This document shows positions 1 through 9,277 of a stretch of 64,000 bases of DNA, piece by piece. Position 1 is the first letter of the stretch. Every line of letters begins with the position of its first letter. The stretch is taken from contig NC_013131.1 of the NCBI RefSeq assembly GCF_000024025.1, forward strand, positions 7,502,001 to 7,566,000. The letters run 5' to 3'. Below the pieces are notes generated by a model. The model made no database searches and was not told the origin of the DNA. It saw only the letters and a program-made list of their open reading frames with translations. Made by a program: the position numbers and the translations under genes. The stretch is from Catenulispora acidiphila DSM 44928. Its GTDB lineage: Bacteria > Actinomycetota > Actinomycetes > Streptomycetales > Catenulisporaceae.

Positions 1-1
1 C

Positions 2-85
2 CGTCGCCCACTGGCCGAACTGCCGGATATCCACGCCCGCGCCGACCAAGGCACTCTGGGCGGCAAGACGGTCATCACCCCCTGA
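2..85 (+). CDS. C-terminal end of a zinc-type alcohol dehydrogenase/quinone oxidoreductase (partial)
   Basis: Only the last 27 codons are inside the window, ending at TGA 83-85. The tail contains ADQGTLGGKTVITP. In the MDR (zinc-binding dehydrogenase/NADPH:quinone reductase) family the protein typically ends just after an 'H...GK.V..P' segment of this kind, where the last strand packs against the GroES-like domain. The start and the nucleotide-binding domain lie upstream of the window, so substrate cannot be inferred. The call rests on a short tail and is only moderately secure. Confidence 0.55.
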   Translation, partial: RRPLAELPDIHARADQGTLGGKTVITP

Positions 86-203
86 CCGCACACCCACACC
101 GGACGCTGGCATCCGGCGGATGCCAGCCCAGATTGCCGCCCCAGACGGCCGACTCTACGTTTTCGACCGCATGCCGCATCACGCCCGGAGCGCGGCCGAT
201 CCC

Positions 204-350
204 GGCGTCGGCCGGGCCTCAGCGCGGCTGTTCGCCAAGGAAGGCGCGAAAGTCGTTGTGGCCGGCCGCTCCCATGAGCGCGGAGACGAACTGATCGCAG
301 AGATCAACGACAGCGGCGGCACCGCGCCCTTCGTCGAACCGGACGTCGAA
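204..350 (+). pseudogene. Fragment of a short-chain dehydrogenase (Rossmann N-terminus)
   Basis: This stretch reads GVGRASARLFAKEGAKVVV, AGR, and then about 25 residues ending FVEPDVE. That is the alphaA-betaB-alphaC part of a classical SDR, in which 'GIG.A.A..FA.EGA.VV..GR' follows the first strand. The first strand and the glycine-rich TGxxxGIG are replaced upstream by unrelated sequence, and nothing SDR-like follows after about 350. No NNAG or YxxxK motif is present. An open frame runs through it (120-452) but it cannot make a functional enzyme. I read it as a decayed internal fragment. Confidence 0.6.
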
Positions 351-479
351 ATAGCGGCTCCGGCGGGCGTGGTTGCTGGCGGTGTCAGGGACATTGTGTG
401 CGTCGGTCGCACCCTCGGAACGGGGCTTCCCAGCGCAGTCGGCTCACGCTGACGCCGTCCGATCGGCGAGACTGGCGGC

Positions 480-3068
480 GTGAATCCCGCCTGGCTCGAC
501 CTTCCTGTCCGCGGCGCCGTTCCTGAACTCCGGCGTGCCCTGGACCGGCGCGGGACTGCCGTCCTGGCCGCCCCGCCTGGGACCGGGAAGACCACGTTGG
601 TGCCGCTGGTCTTGGCCGGTCTGGTGCCGGAGGCCGGGCTCGATGCGGAAACGGGCAGTCCTCGGCGGGTGCTGGTTGCTGAGCCGCGTCGGCTTGCGGT
701 TCGGGCTGCGGCGCGGCGGATGGCCTGGCTGCTGCGTGAACCGGTGGGTGAGCGGGTCGGCTTCACGGTGCGTGGTGAGCGCAAGGCCGGGCCGCGCACT
801 GTGGTCGAGGTGGTCACCACCGGGGTGTTGCTGCAACGGTTGCAGCGCGACCAGGAATTGGCCGGCGTCGAGACTGTCGTATTGGACGAGTGCCATGAAC
901 GGCACTTGGACGCCGACACCGCGCTGGCCTTCCTCCTCGATGTCCGGGCCACCCTGCGCCCCGACCTGCAGGTGCTCTGCGCCTCGGCGACCTCCGACAC
1001 CGACGCCTGGGCTCGGCTGCTGGGCGGGGCGGGCCAGATCCCTGCGCCCGTCGTGGAATCCGAGGGGATCCAGCACCCGGTGGAGGTGGTCTGGTCGCCG
1101 CCTTCCCGGCCGGTGCGTGCGCCGGAAGGGCTGCGCGTAGATCCCGCGCTGCTGGACCACGTCGCCGCGACCGTGCGGCGCGCACTGCGCGAACGCGAAG
1201 GGGACGTGCTGTGCTTCCTGCCCGGCGCGGGTGAGATTGGCCGGGTGGCCGAGATGTTGGCTGGGCTGCGTGACAGCGTGGACGTGCTGCAGCTGCACGG
1301 GCGGGCCGAGTCCGCTGTCCAGGAGGCGGCGCTGAGCAGTGGCGCCCGTCGGCGGGTGGTGCTGTCCACCTCCGTCGCCGAGTCCTCGCTGACCGTGCCG
1401 GGGGTACGCAGCGTCGTGGACTGCGGTCTGGCCAGGGAACCGCGCACCGACCACTCCCGCGGCCTGGCCACATTGGTCACCGTCCGGGCGTCGCTGGCGA
1501 CCGGACGTCAGCGCGCCGGGCGCGCCGGACGTGAGGCCCCCGGAACGGTCTACCGCTGTTGGGCGCAATTCGAGGACGCCAGGGCCAGGGCCATGCCGAC
1601 CCCCGAGATCATGCAGGCCGACCTCACCTCTTTCGCGCTCCAGGCCGCCTGCTGGGGTTCCCCCGGAGCCCGCGGCCTGGCACTGCTCGACCTCCCCCCG
1701 GACGGCGCGATGGCCGCCGCCCGCGACGTGCTGACTGCCCTGGGCGCCGTCGACGCCGAGGGCCGCGTCACCAAGCGGGGCGTGAGCATCAACCGCACCG
1801 GCCTGCACCCGCGGCTCGGCCGAGCCCTGCTGGACGGTGCCGCGCTGGTCGGCGCCCGCCAGGCGGCCGAACTGGTGGCGCTGTTGTCCGAGGAACCCCC
1901 GCGCGCGCTGGGCGACGACCTGGCCGCCGTCCACCGCGCTGCCGCGGCCGGCCACAGCATCTATGCCGCCCACTGGCGCGACGAGGTCCGCCGGCTGCTG
2001 GGCCACATCGAGTCCGCCGGCAACGACCGGTCGGCGGTCAGCCGTGCCGCGGCGGGCGGTCTGGTCGTCGGGCTCGCCTTCCCTGAACGCATCGCGCGGG
2101 CCCGCGCGAGTACGGGTTCGGCGAAGCCCGAACCAGGCGCACGCGCCTCCTACTTGATGGCCTCGGGCACCGCCGCCGACACAGCGCCCGGCTCCGCCCT
2201 GTCCGGCGCGGAGTGGATCGCCGTCGCAATCGCCGACCGGCCGGCCGGATCGCCCGCCGCCAGGGTCCAGCTGGCCGCCGTACTGGACGAGGCCACCGCC
2301 CGGCGTTGCGCGCCGCCCCTGTTCACCGACCGTGAGGAAGTCCGCTGGGCCGTTCCCGCCGGGTCGCGCCGAGGCGAGGTCGCGGCCAGAAGGGTCCAAT
2401 CCCTGGGCGCGATCGAACTCACCACCAAACCCCTCGCCGCCCCCGCTCCCGCCCTCCTGCGCGCCGCCCTGCTGGAAGGTCTGGCCACTGAGACCGTCAG
2501 CGAACTGCTTACCTGGCCGGCCGAGGCCACCGCCCTACGCCAACGCTTGGCTTTCCTGCACCGCGTTCTCGGCCAGCCCTGGCCCCAGGTCGACGACCAG
2601 GCCCTGCTGGCCCGAGCAGACCAGTGGCTGGAGCCCGAACTTTCCCGCGCCCGCCGCCGCGCCGACCTCGAACGCATCCCCACGACAACCGCTCTGACCC
2701 GACTGCTGCCCTGGACCGGCGGCGCCGCCGGGCGTCTGGACGAACTCGCCCCCGAACGCATCACTGTCCCCAGCGGCAGCCGAATCCGCGTCGACTACTC
2801 CGCCGACCGCCCCGTCCTCGCCGTCAAAATCCAAGAGCTTTTCGGCTGGGACGCAGCCCCACAACTGGCCGACGGCCGAGTCACCCTGACGATCCACCTG
2901 CTTTCTCCCGCAGGGCGCCCCGCCGCAATCACCAGCGACCTCGCCTCCTTCTGGCGCGACGGCTACCGCGCCGTTCGCGCCGACCTACGCGGCCGCTATC
3001 CCCGCCACCCCTGGCCCGAGGACCCCACCGCTGCCCAACCCACCCGGCGTCTCAACCATCGCAAATAG
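480..3068 (+). CDS. hrpB: ATP-dependent helicase HrpB
   Basis: This 862-residue DEAH-box-like helicase has the family's usual length and layout. Walker A is GTGKTT (residues 34-39), the Walker B box is DECH (about 136-139) followed by ERHLD, motif III is in CASATSDT (about 167), and motif VI is QRAGRAGR (about 345). The C-terminal half carries the HrpB-specific region ending near YPRHPWPEDP, where family members typically have 'RYPKH.WP.DP'. HrpB proteins are RNA-helicase-like ATPases whose cellular substrate is unclear in most bacteria. The start is the GTG at 480. It is convergent with the radical SAM gene, with 135 bp between their stops. Confidence 0.93.
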   Translation: MNPAWLDLPVRGAVPELRRALDRRGTAVLAAPPGTGKTTLVPLVLAGLVPEAGLDAETGSPRRVLVAEPRRLAVRAAARRMAWLLREPVGERVGFTVRGERKAGPRTVVEVVTTGVLLQRLQRDQELAGVETVVLDECHERHLDADTALAFLLDVRATLRPDLQVLCASATSDTDAWARLLGGAGQIPAPVVESEGIQHPVEVVWSPPSRPVRAPEGLRVDPALLDHVAATVRRALREREGDVLCFLPGAGEIGRVAEMLAGLRDSVDVLQLHGRAESAVQEAALSSGARRRVVLSTSVAESSLTVPGVRSVVDCGLAREPRTDHSRGLATLVTVRASLATGRQRAGRAGREAPGTVYRCWAQFEDARARAMPTPEIMQADLTSFALQAACWGSPGARGLALLDLPPDGAMAAARDVLTALGAVDAEGRVTKRGVSINRTGLHPRLGRALLDGAALVGARQAAELVALLSEEPPRALGDDLAAVHRAAAAGHSIYAAHWRDEVRRLLGHIESAGNDRSAVSRAAAGGLVVGLAFPERIARARASTGSAKPEPGARASYLMASGTAADTAPGSALSGAEWIAVAIADRPAGSPAARVQLAAVLDEATARRCAPPLFTDREEVRWAVPAGSRRGEVAARRVQSLGAIELTTKPLAAPAPALLRAALLEGLATETVSELLTWPAEATALRQRLAFLHRVLGQPWPQVDDQALLARADQWLEPELSRARRRADLERIPTTTALTRLLPWTGGAAGRLDELAPERITVPSGSRIRVDYSADRPVLAVKIQELFGWDAAPQLADGRVTLTIHLLSPAGRPAAITSDLASFWRDGYRAVRADLRGRYPRHPWPEDPTAAQPTRRLNHRK

Positions 3069-3203
3069 TCCATGCGCTCGCCGCACGCCGCCAATACCGT
3101 GCGGACGATGGTCGAGGTTCGTCCTACTGCTCATGAACATGACCGGAATCCACTCGGAGGATCGTCCGCGTGCTCCGCATGGTGCTCACCCCTTCGGATC
3201 GCC

Positions 3204-4460
3204 TTAAGCACCGGCGGCCGCCGCCAGCGCGGCGACGTCGGCCACGACCCGGTCGCGGACGTGGCTGATCAGCTTGCTGAGATCTGCGCAGTACACCGAC
3301 GGGTTCAGGAACCCTGTCCCGCGCCGGTAGCGCGTGCTGTACTCGCCGCCGCCGCACACCTCTCGGAGCGCGCAGGCTTGGCAGGTCGGCGACAGGGTCT
3401 CCACGCCGCGCTGTCGAGCCACGACTCCGGGGTGCAGGCGCGCGTCGTCGAAGGCGTTGCCGAACACGTCGAGTCCGGTCGCCGGAGCGTCTTGGAACGT
3501 CGACTTCAGCGCGTCGACCAGCTCGATCGAGCCGTCGGTGTCGATGTCCAGCGACTGGAAGCTTCCCAGGCCGATGGTCTCGGAGCTGCCGTGTCCGCCG
3601 AGCGCGAGGCGGATGATGCCGTCGAACAGCCGGACCGAGGTGGTCATGGGGATCGTGGAGTACCAGAGGTCGAAGATCGGGATGAGCCAGTCGGCGTATG
3701 GCGTCGAGTCGTCGTCCGATTCCCGCCCGGGCGGTCGCTGCTCCCAGTTCCCCAGCGGCAGCAGGAAGTCCATCTGCGGAGCGCCCAGCGCGGCGAGTTC
3801 GGCGTAGGTCTCCAACGGGTCGTTGGCCACGTCGATCACGCACAGCACGTTCCGCAGCCGTTCGGGCGCCGTGTGCGCGCGCAGTGCGGCCGCACCGGCC
3901 ATGACGGCGTCGTAGCTGCCGCGGCCGTTGGCGTACTTGCGGTGCCGGTCTTGGGCTTCCCGGGCGCCGTCGAGGCTGAGCGTCACGGCGATGTCGTGCT
4001 GCTCCAGCACTCGCAGGATCCGCTCATCGGTGAGCAACACCCCGTTCGTTGTCAAAGTCAGCTGGGCGGAGACGCCATCTGGTACGGCTGCCCGGAACAC
4101 TCCGGCTGCGTAGTCGAGGCCTTCGGCTCCGGCCAGCAGCGCCTCGCCGCCGTGCAGGGAGATGACGGCCTCGCTCACCTCGTCCCGGTGTGCTTCGAGA
4201 TGCTCGGTGATCCGCGCGGCTGTGGCCTCGACGGTCGCCCGGGTCATGGCCACCGGCTTTCCCCGCCAGCTCTGGTCGGCCATCTCGTACATGTAGCAGT
4301 AGTCGCACGCGAGGTTGCACCGGCCGTGCAGCTTGATGATGTAGTGGGTGAACGGCAGCGGATGCCATGCCGGGTCGGCCAGCGCGGCCTCGACCACGGA
4401 CCGGTCGGGCCACTCGGCTGTCGCCGGGACGTCCGCGTTCAGCAGCGGTAGGTGGATCAC
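3204..4460 (-). CDS. FxsB-like radical SAM/SPASM peptide maturase
   Basis: A 418-residue radical SAM enzyme predicted to modify the small protein encoded just upstream. The CxxxCxxC cluster motif is C48-C52-C55 in RCNLACDYCYMYE, followed by ADQSW and LHGGE, which are hallmarks of the FxsB group of actinobacterial maturases. The C-terminal SPASM region has CQACALREVCGGG and later NPSVYC, expected to bind auxiliary iron-sulfur clusters. Enzymes of this group are known to form cyclophane (carbon-carbon side-chain) crosslinks in RiPPs. Unlike many FxsB proteins it has no extra C-terminal protease-like domain. The start is GTG at 4460, preceded by AGAGAGG. It lies 105 bp downstream of the precursor on the same strand. 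Reaction and crosslink site are inferred. Confidence 0.88.
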   Translation of the reverse strand: MIHLPLLNADVPATAEWPDRSVVEAALADPAWHPLPFTHYIIKLHGRCNLACDYCYMYEMADQSWRGKPVAMTRATVEATAARITEHLEAHRDEVSEAVISLHGGEALLAGAEGLDYAAGVFRAAVPDGVSAQLTLTTNGVLLTDERILRVLEQHDIAVTLSLDGAREAQDRHRKYANGRGSYDAVMAGAAALRAHTAPERLRNVLCVIDVANDPLETYAELAALGAPQMDFLLPLGNWEQRPPGRESDDDSTPYADWLIPIFDLWYSTIPMTTSVRLFDGIIRLALGGHGSSETIGLGSFQSLDIDTDGSIELVDALKSTFQDAPATGLDVFGNAFDDARLHPGVVARQRGVETLSPTCQACALREVCGGGEYSTRYRRGTGFLNPSVYCADLSKLISHVRDRVVADVAALAAAAGA

Positions 4461-4565
4461 GGTGCCTCTCTCGGCCTCGGAGAGCCGGGCCTCGGACGCG
4501 GGCAGATCCCTGTCCGAGGCCCGGCACGGATCACAGCGTGACGGACTGGATACTCAAGCCGTGCC

Positions 4566-4820
4566 CTAGAGGCGGTTGTGGTTCATGTTCGGGGTCACCA
4601 GCGAGTTCTGGTTGGCGACCTGGGCGAGGGCGGCGGCCAGCGCGCTGTGCGCCGGAGCGGCGGCGGCGGCCACGCGGACGGTCGAGGTGCTGGGGGCCGA
4701 GGCGGTGACCGCACCGGTCATGGAGGCCGTCCCGGCGACGACGGCGGCGGCGGCGACCGCGCCGGCGGCGATTCGGGTGACCTTGTGGACAGTGGTCGTA
4801 CGACCGTTGGTCTCCGACAT
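4566..4820 (-). CDS. Putative RiPP precursor with signal-like leader and Asn/His-rich C-terminus
   Basis: An 84-residue protein directly upstream of the radical SAM maturase. It starts at ATG 4820 behind AAAAGGAGTAAGCA, a strong ribosome site. Residues 1-17 are polar. Residues 18-41 are Ala/Val-rich and hydrophobic, like an export signal or membrane anchor, ending in an ASA cleavage-like motif. Residues 42-69 are a low-complexity Ala/Ser/Thr spacer. The last 15 residues are Asn-rich and end SLVTPNMNHNRL. The whole protein contains no Phe, Tyr, Trp, Cys or Asp; the only ring side chains besides Pro are His12, His58 and His81. The pairing with a maturase makes it the likely substrate, with the C-terminus as core, but I do not recognise the precursor family. 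An alternative is a small secreted protein not modified at all. Confidence 0.65.
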   Translation of the reverse strand: MSETNGRTTTVHKVTRIAAGAVAAAAVVAGTASMTGAVTASAPSTSTVRVAAAAAPAHSALAAALAQVANQNSLVTPNMNHNRL

Positions 4821-5098
4821 TGCTTACTCCTTTTCAGGGCCCTGACAGGTTCCTAGGTGGAAACGGTGTGCTCACCTCGCCCGACATCGCAGCAGCGGGC
4901 AGGCTCGGCTGCGCTACCCATCGTGGATCACGGTTCTCTTCATTCTCTGTTCGTCTTCTATGCGCCGTGCGGCGCCACGCGTCGGGGGCAACGCTCAGGC
5001 AAGAATGGAAAACGGAAATCAAGGTGCGATGGAATCTGCCCAGGCCTGGCGCGCAGCGGCGCCGGCGCTGCCACTCACCGATGCTCCGCGCCTCGGCG

Positions 5099-8000
5099 TC
5101 ACCGGCTGCGTATCGGTGTGATCAGGCCTCCGTCCGGACCGACGACCGGCAGAGCCTCCGGTTCTGCTCGCAGGCGCGCCCGCACAGCCTCCGCCTCGGG
5201 GCTGCCGATGCCGTCGAGCGTCTCCACAGCCTGCTGCCAGGCCGCCTGGGCCTCCGGCCAAGCCCCTAGCATCGCCAGGCCGATCCCCACCTGGTCCTGC
5301 ATCCGGCCGAGCAGCAGCGCGTCTTCTTGATCCTGTGCGTACCGCAGGGCGGCGCGGCTCATCGCGAGCCCTTCGTCGACCTGGCCGACTCGCAGCAGAA
5401 CCCACGCCAGCTGGCTGCGCGCGTACCCGGCCCGCTGCGCTGCGCCGCATTCCTCGGCGACATCTATGGCCTCGGCGTACAGCTTGCAGGCCTCGTCGTG
5501 CCGCCCGAGATCGCTCAGCGTCAATCCGAGGTTGGCGAGCGCGGCGGACAGCGCTTGGCTGTGCCCGAACTCACGCAACTCCTCCAGGCTCCTGCGCTGC
5601 GTCTCGGCGGCCTTCGACAGCATGCCGAGGCCGTAACGCAGGCTGCCGAGGTTCGCCATGACCCCGGCGGCTCGGCGACGGTCGCCCAGCGCGCGGTGGA
5701 TCGCCGCTGCCCGCTCGAAAGGTTCCTGGGCCTGCGGGTCCTGACGCATGGCGTACGCGATGCCGAGGTTGTTCGCCAGCACGGCGGCGGCCGGCGGGTT
5801 GTCCGCGCCGAGGGCTGCCCGCTCACCGAGCCGCTGGGTTTCCACGAGGGCGTCCAAACGGTGGCGGCGCAGCAGATAGGGGCTGACGCCGACGGCGATC
5901 TGCCACACCACACGGTGCTCTTCGCGTTCGGCGGCGTGCCTGAGCACCGCCACGAGGTTGTCGATCTGTTCTTCGAACCAGGCCAGGGCCGCTGCTTCGC
6001 CGTCGAAGGGCTCCGCGTCGGAGGTGGTCAACCGGTGTGTGACGTCGGCGGGCAGCCGCGGCTGCGTCGGGGCCAGCACGGCGAACCCCGCGGCGGCGAC
6101 GCTGATGTACCAGTCGATGACGCGGCCGTACGCGGCGTCGTCATCCGGTTCCCGGCGGCTGCGACCGTACAGCCGAACCAGGTCGTGCATCTGGTAGCCA
6201 TCAGTGCTCTGGTCAAGCAGGTAAACAGCTTCCAGCGCACGCAACAGGCGCTGCGTGGCGTGCGTCGCTGCGAAGCGCAGCTCGCCGTGGTCTGCGAGAG
6301 CATGCGCTGCGGCCGCGCTCACGGTGCCGACGGGGTGTCGGCTCAGGAGGCGGAACAGGCGGCCCTGTTCGGCGGAGAGCCCGCGGTGCGAGTGTTCCAG
6401 GGCCTGGGAGACGGTGCGGCCGTCGTCGAGCAGATCCAGAGCCGAAAGGCGGTGCTCTTCGGACGTCAGCTCGGCTGCGAGGCCGGCGATTCCGGCGGTG
6501 GATTCCTCGAGCAAGCGGACTGCCGAGATACGCAATGCCAAGGGGAGTCCTGCGCATAGGCGCGCCAGCTCGCGCGACGCATCGGGCGCGCCGGCAACGG
6601 CGTCGGGCCCGACGATGCGCGCGAGTACTTCGACTGATTCATCCAGCGGCAGTACGCCGAGCTGGACGGTCAGTGCGCCGGTGTCGGCCACGAGGCTGCC
6701 CATGCGCGCACGGCTGGTGATGACGGTGCGGCTGAGTGCTGAACCCGGAAGCAGAGGGCTGATCTGCTGGTAGTCCCGCGCGTTGTCCAGAACCAGCAGC
6801 ATACGGCGGTTGGCCACCGCCGAGCGGAACAGATCTTCGCGTTTGGGGAGCCCCGAGGGTATGTCGTGCCCCGGGATGCCCAGAGCGAGCAGGAAACGCT
6901 CCAGCACGCTGTCGGCGTTCTCGGCCTCGATGCGGTCGTAGCCGTGGAGGTCGACGAAGAGCTGTCCGTCGGGGAACGCGTCGGCCTGGCGGTGTGCCCA
7001 CAGCAGGGCCAGGGCAGTCTTCCCGACTCCGGCCGGCCCGGTGACCACGGCGATGTAGGGGGAATCGTTGTCGGAGCCGAGCAGCCGGGTCAGGCGGCTC
7101 AACTCGGCGGCGCGGCCGACGAAGCCCGCGCTGGCGCGGGGCAGCTGGGCGGGCCGGGGCAGGGTGCGTGCGGCCGGAACTGGAACGGGCGCCGGAGTGG
7201 GGACCGGAGTGGGGACCGGAGTGGGGACGGTGAGCGTGGGCGCGGCGGGCGCGGCCGGCGCGGCCCCGGTGGTCGAAGCCCCGGGCCTGGCGCCCGCGGC
7301 GGCACCGGTTTCGGCACCCGCTTCGGATCGGCTCAGTGGTTGTGCCGACATCGCAGGCCACTGATGCTCCAGAGCCGGATCCCCTCGCAGCATGGAGTTT
7401 TCCAGCTCCACGATGCTGCGCTCCGGGTCGAGGCCGTATTCCTCGGCGAGCAGGGTCCGCAGCTTTCGCACGAGAGCCAGCGCATCCGTCTTCCGCCCGC
7501 CCCGGTACAGGGCCAGGGCGAGCCGCTCCACGAGCGACTCCCGGGTCGGGTACTCGTTCAGCAATCCGGTCAGCAACGGCACCAGATCCACGTGCCGACC
7601 CGCTGCCATCTCCAGATCGGCCAGCGCTTCATACGCGCTGAACCGCTCCTCCTCCAGCCGCGTGCGCGCCGGCTCGACGAAAGGCGCCTCCACCCCCGCC
7701 AACGCCGCGCCCCGCCACAATGCCAGGGCCGCACGCAGCGACCCCACCGCGGTGTCGAACTGTCTGCTCGCCATCTGCGCTCTCGCCGCGCTTGTCAGCC
7801 GGCGAAAGAGCGTCAGGTCGAGTTGATCGGCGGCGACAGTCAACCGGTAGCCACTGGTCTGCGACACCAGGCCTTCGCCGAGCGTCCCCGGCAGCCCGGT
7901 CCGCAGAGCCGAAACTGCCGAATGCACCTGTGCCCGCGCCGTTCTGGGCGGTTCGGCGTCCCACAACGCACCGATCAGCTGTTCGGTCTCCACCCGGTCA

Positions 8001-8113
8001 TTCGCATGCAGCAGCAGGTAGGCGAGCACGGCCCGCCGACGCGGCCGCGGAACGCTCACCGGGTAACCATCGACCCGCACCTCCACAGGCCCGAGAATCG
8101 AAAAAGTCGTCAT
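5099..8113 (-). CDS. AfsR/SARP-family transcriptional regulator with NB-ARC and TPR domains
   Basis: A 1004-residue regulator. Residues 1-95 form an OmpR-like winged helix beginning FSILGPVEVRVDG. About 95-245 is the bacterial transcriptional activation (BTAD) domain. A Pro-rich linker follows (about 265-325, with PTPVPTPVPTP encoded by a 12-bp tandem repeat near 7190-7230). An NB-ARC ATPase then has Walker A GPAGVGKTA, LLVLDNARD and GLPLALRI. The C-terminal 300 residues are TPR-like helices with repeated 'LANLG'-type units. Full-length AfsR-type proteins have this architecture and activate secondary metabolism after ATP or signal sensing. It is transcribed toward the precursor and maturase genes, 278 bp upstream, so it is the natural candidate regulator of that locus. 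The partner is inferred from position only. Confidence 0.9.
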   Translation of the reverse strand: MTTFSILGPVEVRVDGYPVSVPRPRRRAVLAYLLLHANDRVETEQLIGALWDAEPPRTARAQVHSAVSALRTGLPGTLGEGLVSQTSGYRLTVAADQLDLTLFRRLTSAARAQMASRQFDTAVGSLRAALALWRGAALAGVEAPFVEPARTRLEEERFSAYEALADLEMAAGRHVDLVPLLTGLLNEYPTRESLVERLALALYRGGRKTDALALVRKLRTLLAEEYGLDPERSIVELENSMLRGDPALEHQWPAMSAQPLSRSEAGAETGAAAGARPGASTTGAAPAAPAAPTLTVPTPVPTPVPTPAPVPVPAARTLPRPAQLPRASAGFVGRAAELSRLTRLLGSDNDSPYIAVVTGPAGVGKTALALLWAHRQADAFPDGQLFVDLHGYDRIEAENADSVLERFLLALGIPGHDIPSGLPKREDLFRSAVANRRMLLVLDNARDYQQISPLLPGSALSRTVITSRARMGSLVADTGALTVQLGVLPLDESVEVLARIVGPDAVAGAPDASRELARLCAGLPLALRISAVRLLEESTAGIAGLAAELTSEEHRLSALDLLDDGRTVSQALEHSHRGLSAEQGRLFRLLSRHPVGTVSAAAAHALADHGELRFAATHATQRLLRALEAVYLLDQSTDGYQMHDLVRLYGRSRREPDDDAAYGRVIDWYISVAAAGFAVLAPTQPRLPADVTHRLTTSDAEPFDGEAAALAWFEEQIDNLVAVLRHAAEREEHRVVWQIAVGVSPYLLRRHRLDALVETQRLGERAALGADNPPAAAVLANNLGIAYAMRQDPQAQEPFERAAAIHRALGDRRRAAGVMANLGSLRYGLGMLSKAAETQRRSLEELREFGHSQALSAALANLGLTLSDLGRHDEACKLYAEAIDVAEECGAAQRAGYARSQLAWVLLRVGQVDEGLAMSRAALRYAQDQEDALLLGRMQDQVGIGLAMLGAWPEAQAAWQQAVETLDGIGSPEAEAVRARLRAEPEALPVVGPDGGLITPIRSR

Positions 8114-8310
8114 AGCGTCGCCCCCGAGACTCCTGGACTTCGACCGATCGTCGCAGACCGGTGATCCAGTATCGCAGCCGGCCGCCCGAGCCCAGGGGGC
8201 GCGGGCTTGTCAACACACTGGCCTGTCTGATCAGCCGGTTCAGTACTTGAACGGCAGCTCGGAGCCGGGGTTCTGCGGGCGGCGCTGGGCGAAAGTGTCG
8301 CGCAACAGCC

Positions 8311-8892
8311 TTAGCCGCCTGCCAGCTCACGGTAAGTCGCACGCCACTGAGCCAACGCCTGCGCTTCCCCGTCGATGTCGGTGACCAGCCTGCGGAGCTC
8401 CACGTCGCTGGGGGACCCTGGACCGTCCAGCGCCAATGCTTGTATTCGGATGCTCCGTGCCGCGGCCGTCACCTGATCAACTCGCATCCTCGCTTGGGGA
8501 AGCGCCGAGGCAACCAAGTCCACACCCGGCTCGCGGCGCAGCGTACCGAGTTGGGCATCCAAGCCCACGACGACCGATTCGATGCGGCCGAACAGCGTTG
8601 ACAACTCTCTGAATTCCGAGCCATTCCCCTGGGCGTATTCGATCGTCCGACGCGTCTGGTTCGTCTCTTCCAGCAACCGCAGTCGCAGTCCGCTGAGTTC
8701 GCGCCTCTGCGCAGGTCCGACGGTAGCCCGCAGTCTCAGGTTGGCACGAGAAATCAGCTCGGAATGTTCGGACGCCGCCCGCCTGAGCCGCCGCCAAAGC
8801 AGGGTGAGAGCGACGGCGGTCACACCAATCACCACGATCGCCACAACGCCGACCGTCATTGACAGCGTCGATGAGACCTGAATCGCGTTCAC
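8311..8892 (-). CDS. Single-pass membrane protein with coiled-coil-like cytoplasmic region, unknown function
   Basis: I do not recognise a family. Starting at GTG 8892 (193 residues), the protein has a short N-terminus, one strong membrane helix (MTVGVVAIVVIGVTAVALTL), the basic sequence WRRLRRAA, and then about 150 residues of charged, helix-favouring sequence rich in Arg, Glu, Gln and Leu that could form coiled coils. The reading frame is open 201 bp further upstream, but that extension has no protein-like pattern and begins with no good ribosome site, so the shorter start is preferred. It is divergent from the M48-like gene. A role as a small sensor or scaffold at the membrane would be speculation. 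Confidence 0.55.
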   Translation of the reverse strand: MNAIQVSSTLSMTVGVVAIVVIGVTAVALTLLWRRLRRAASEHSELISRANLRLRATVGPAQRRELSGLRLRLLEETNQTRRTIEYAQGNGSEFRELSTLFGRIESVVVGLDAQLGTLRREPGVDLVASALPQARMRVDQVTAAARSIRIQALALDGPGSPSDVELRRLVTDIDGEAQALAQWRATYRELAGG

Positions 8893-9277
8893 ACTTTCGC
8901 CACTTCTGGCGAAGAACACGGCTTGCGTCACAGCCCGTACCGCCCTTCGATCTATTTTATCCAAAGCCAAAGACTGAGGGCGCAGCGCCATCGCTCGCCG
9001 CTTCGAGCGCGGCTTCGCCGTGTCAGATGCAGAAGAACAACGCTGCCGAACCCCGCCCTGCCTAGACATCGGCGCAATCACGCAGATCCACACTGGTCTT
9101 CTCGCGGCTTGGGTCAGCCGCGTGGCTTGCTCGGACAGACAGGCACTATCGGGTGTGAGCCATATGGCGTCCGGCTCTGTCCTCTAGCTCGGAGCCGATA
9201 CGGCGGTGTGGTGGGTGTATGTTGCGACGCCAGAGTGAGGTGCGGGGCCAGAGCGTGGCGCGAGGCTTGATAACTCA
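8893..9277. other. Intergenic region, nothing recognised
   Basis: These 385 bp separate two divergent genes and should hold both promoters. I found no convincing -35/-10 pair, inverted repeat, RNA gene or conserved small reading frame in it. The segment around 8950-9000 is slightly less GC-rich than its surroundings. Confidence 0.4.

Noticed and set aside
444-2399. Long open frame of 651 codons on the minus strand
   Set aside because: It is the antisense shadow of the HrpB gene; its sequence is Gly/Arg/Pro-rich without domains, whereas the + strand carries all helicase motifs.
3081-3104. Hairpin CCGCACG...CGTGCGG after the helicase gene
   Set aside because: Seven-bp arms with a 10-nt loop and no T-run; too weak to call a terminator.
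3072-4451. Open frame of 459 codons on the plus strand
   Set aside because: It is antisense to the radical SAM gene, where conserved cysteines are found on the minus strand.
4910-4960. Pyrimidine-rich repeats (TTCTCTTCATTCTCTGTTCG region) as a SARP site upstream of the precursor
   Set aside because: The spacing is not consistently 11 bp and the units are dissimilar, so it does not support an operator.
7190-7231. 12-bp tandem repeat (GGAGTGGGGACC-like)
   Set aside because: It encodes the Pro-Thr-Pro-Val linker of the AfsR-type regulator and needs no other explanation.
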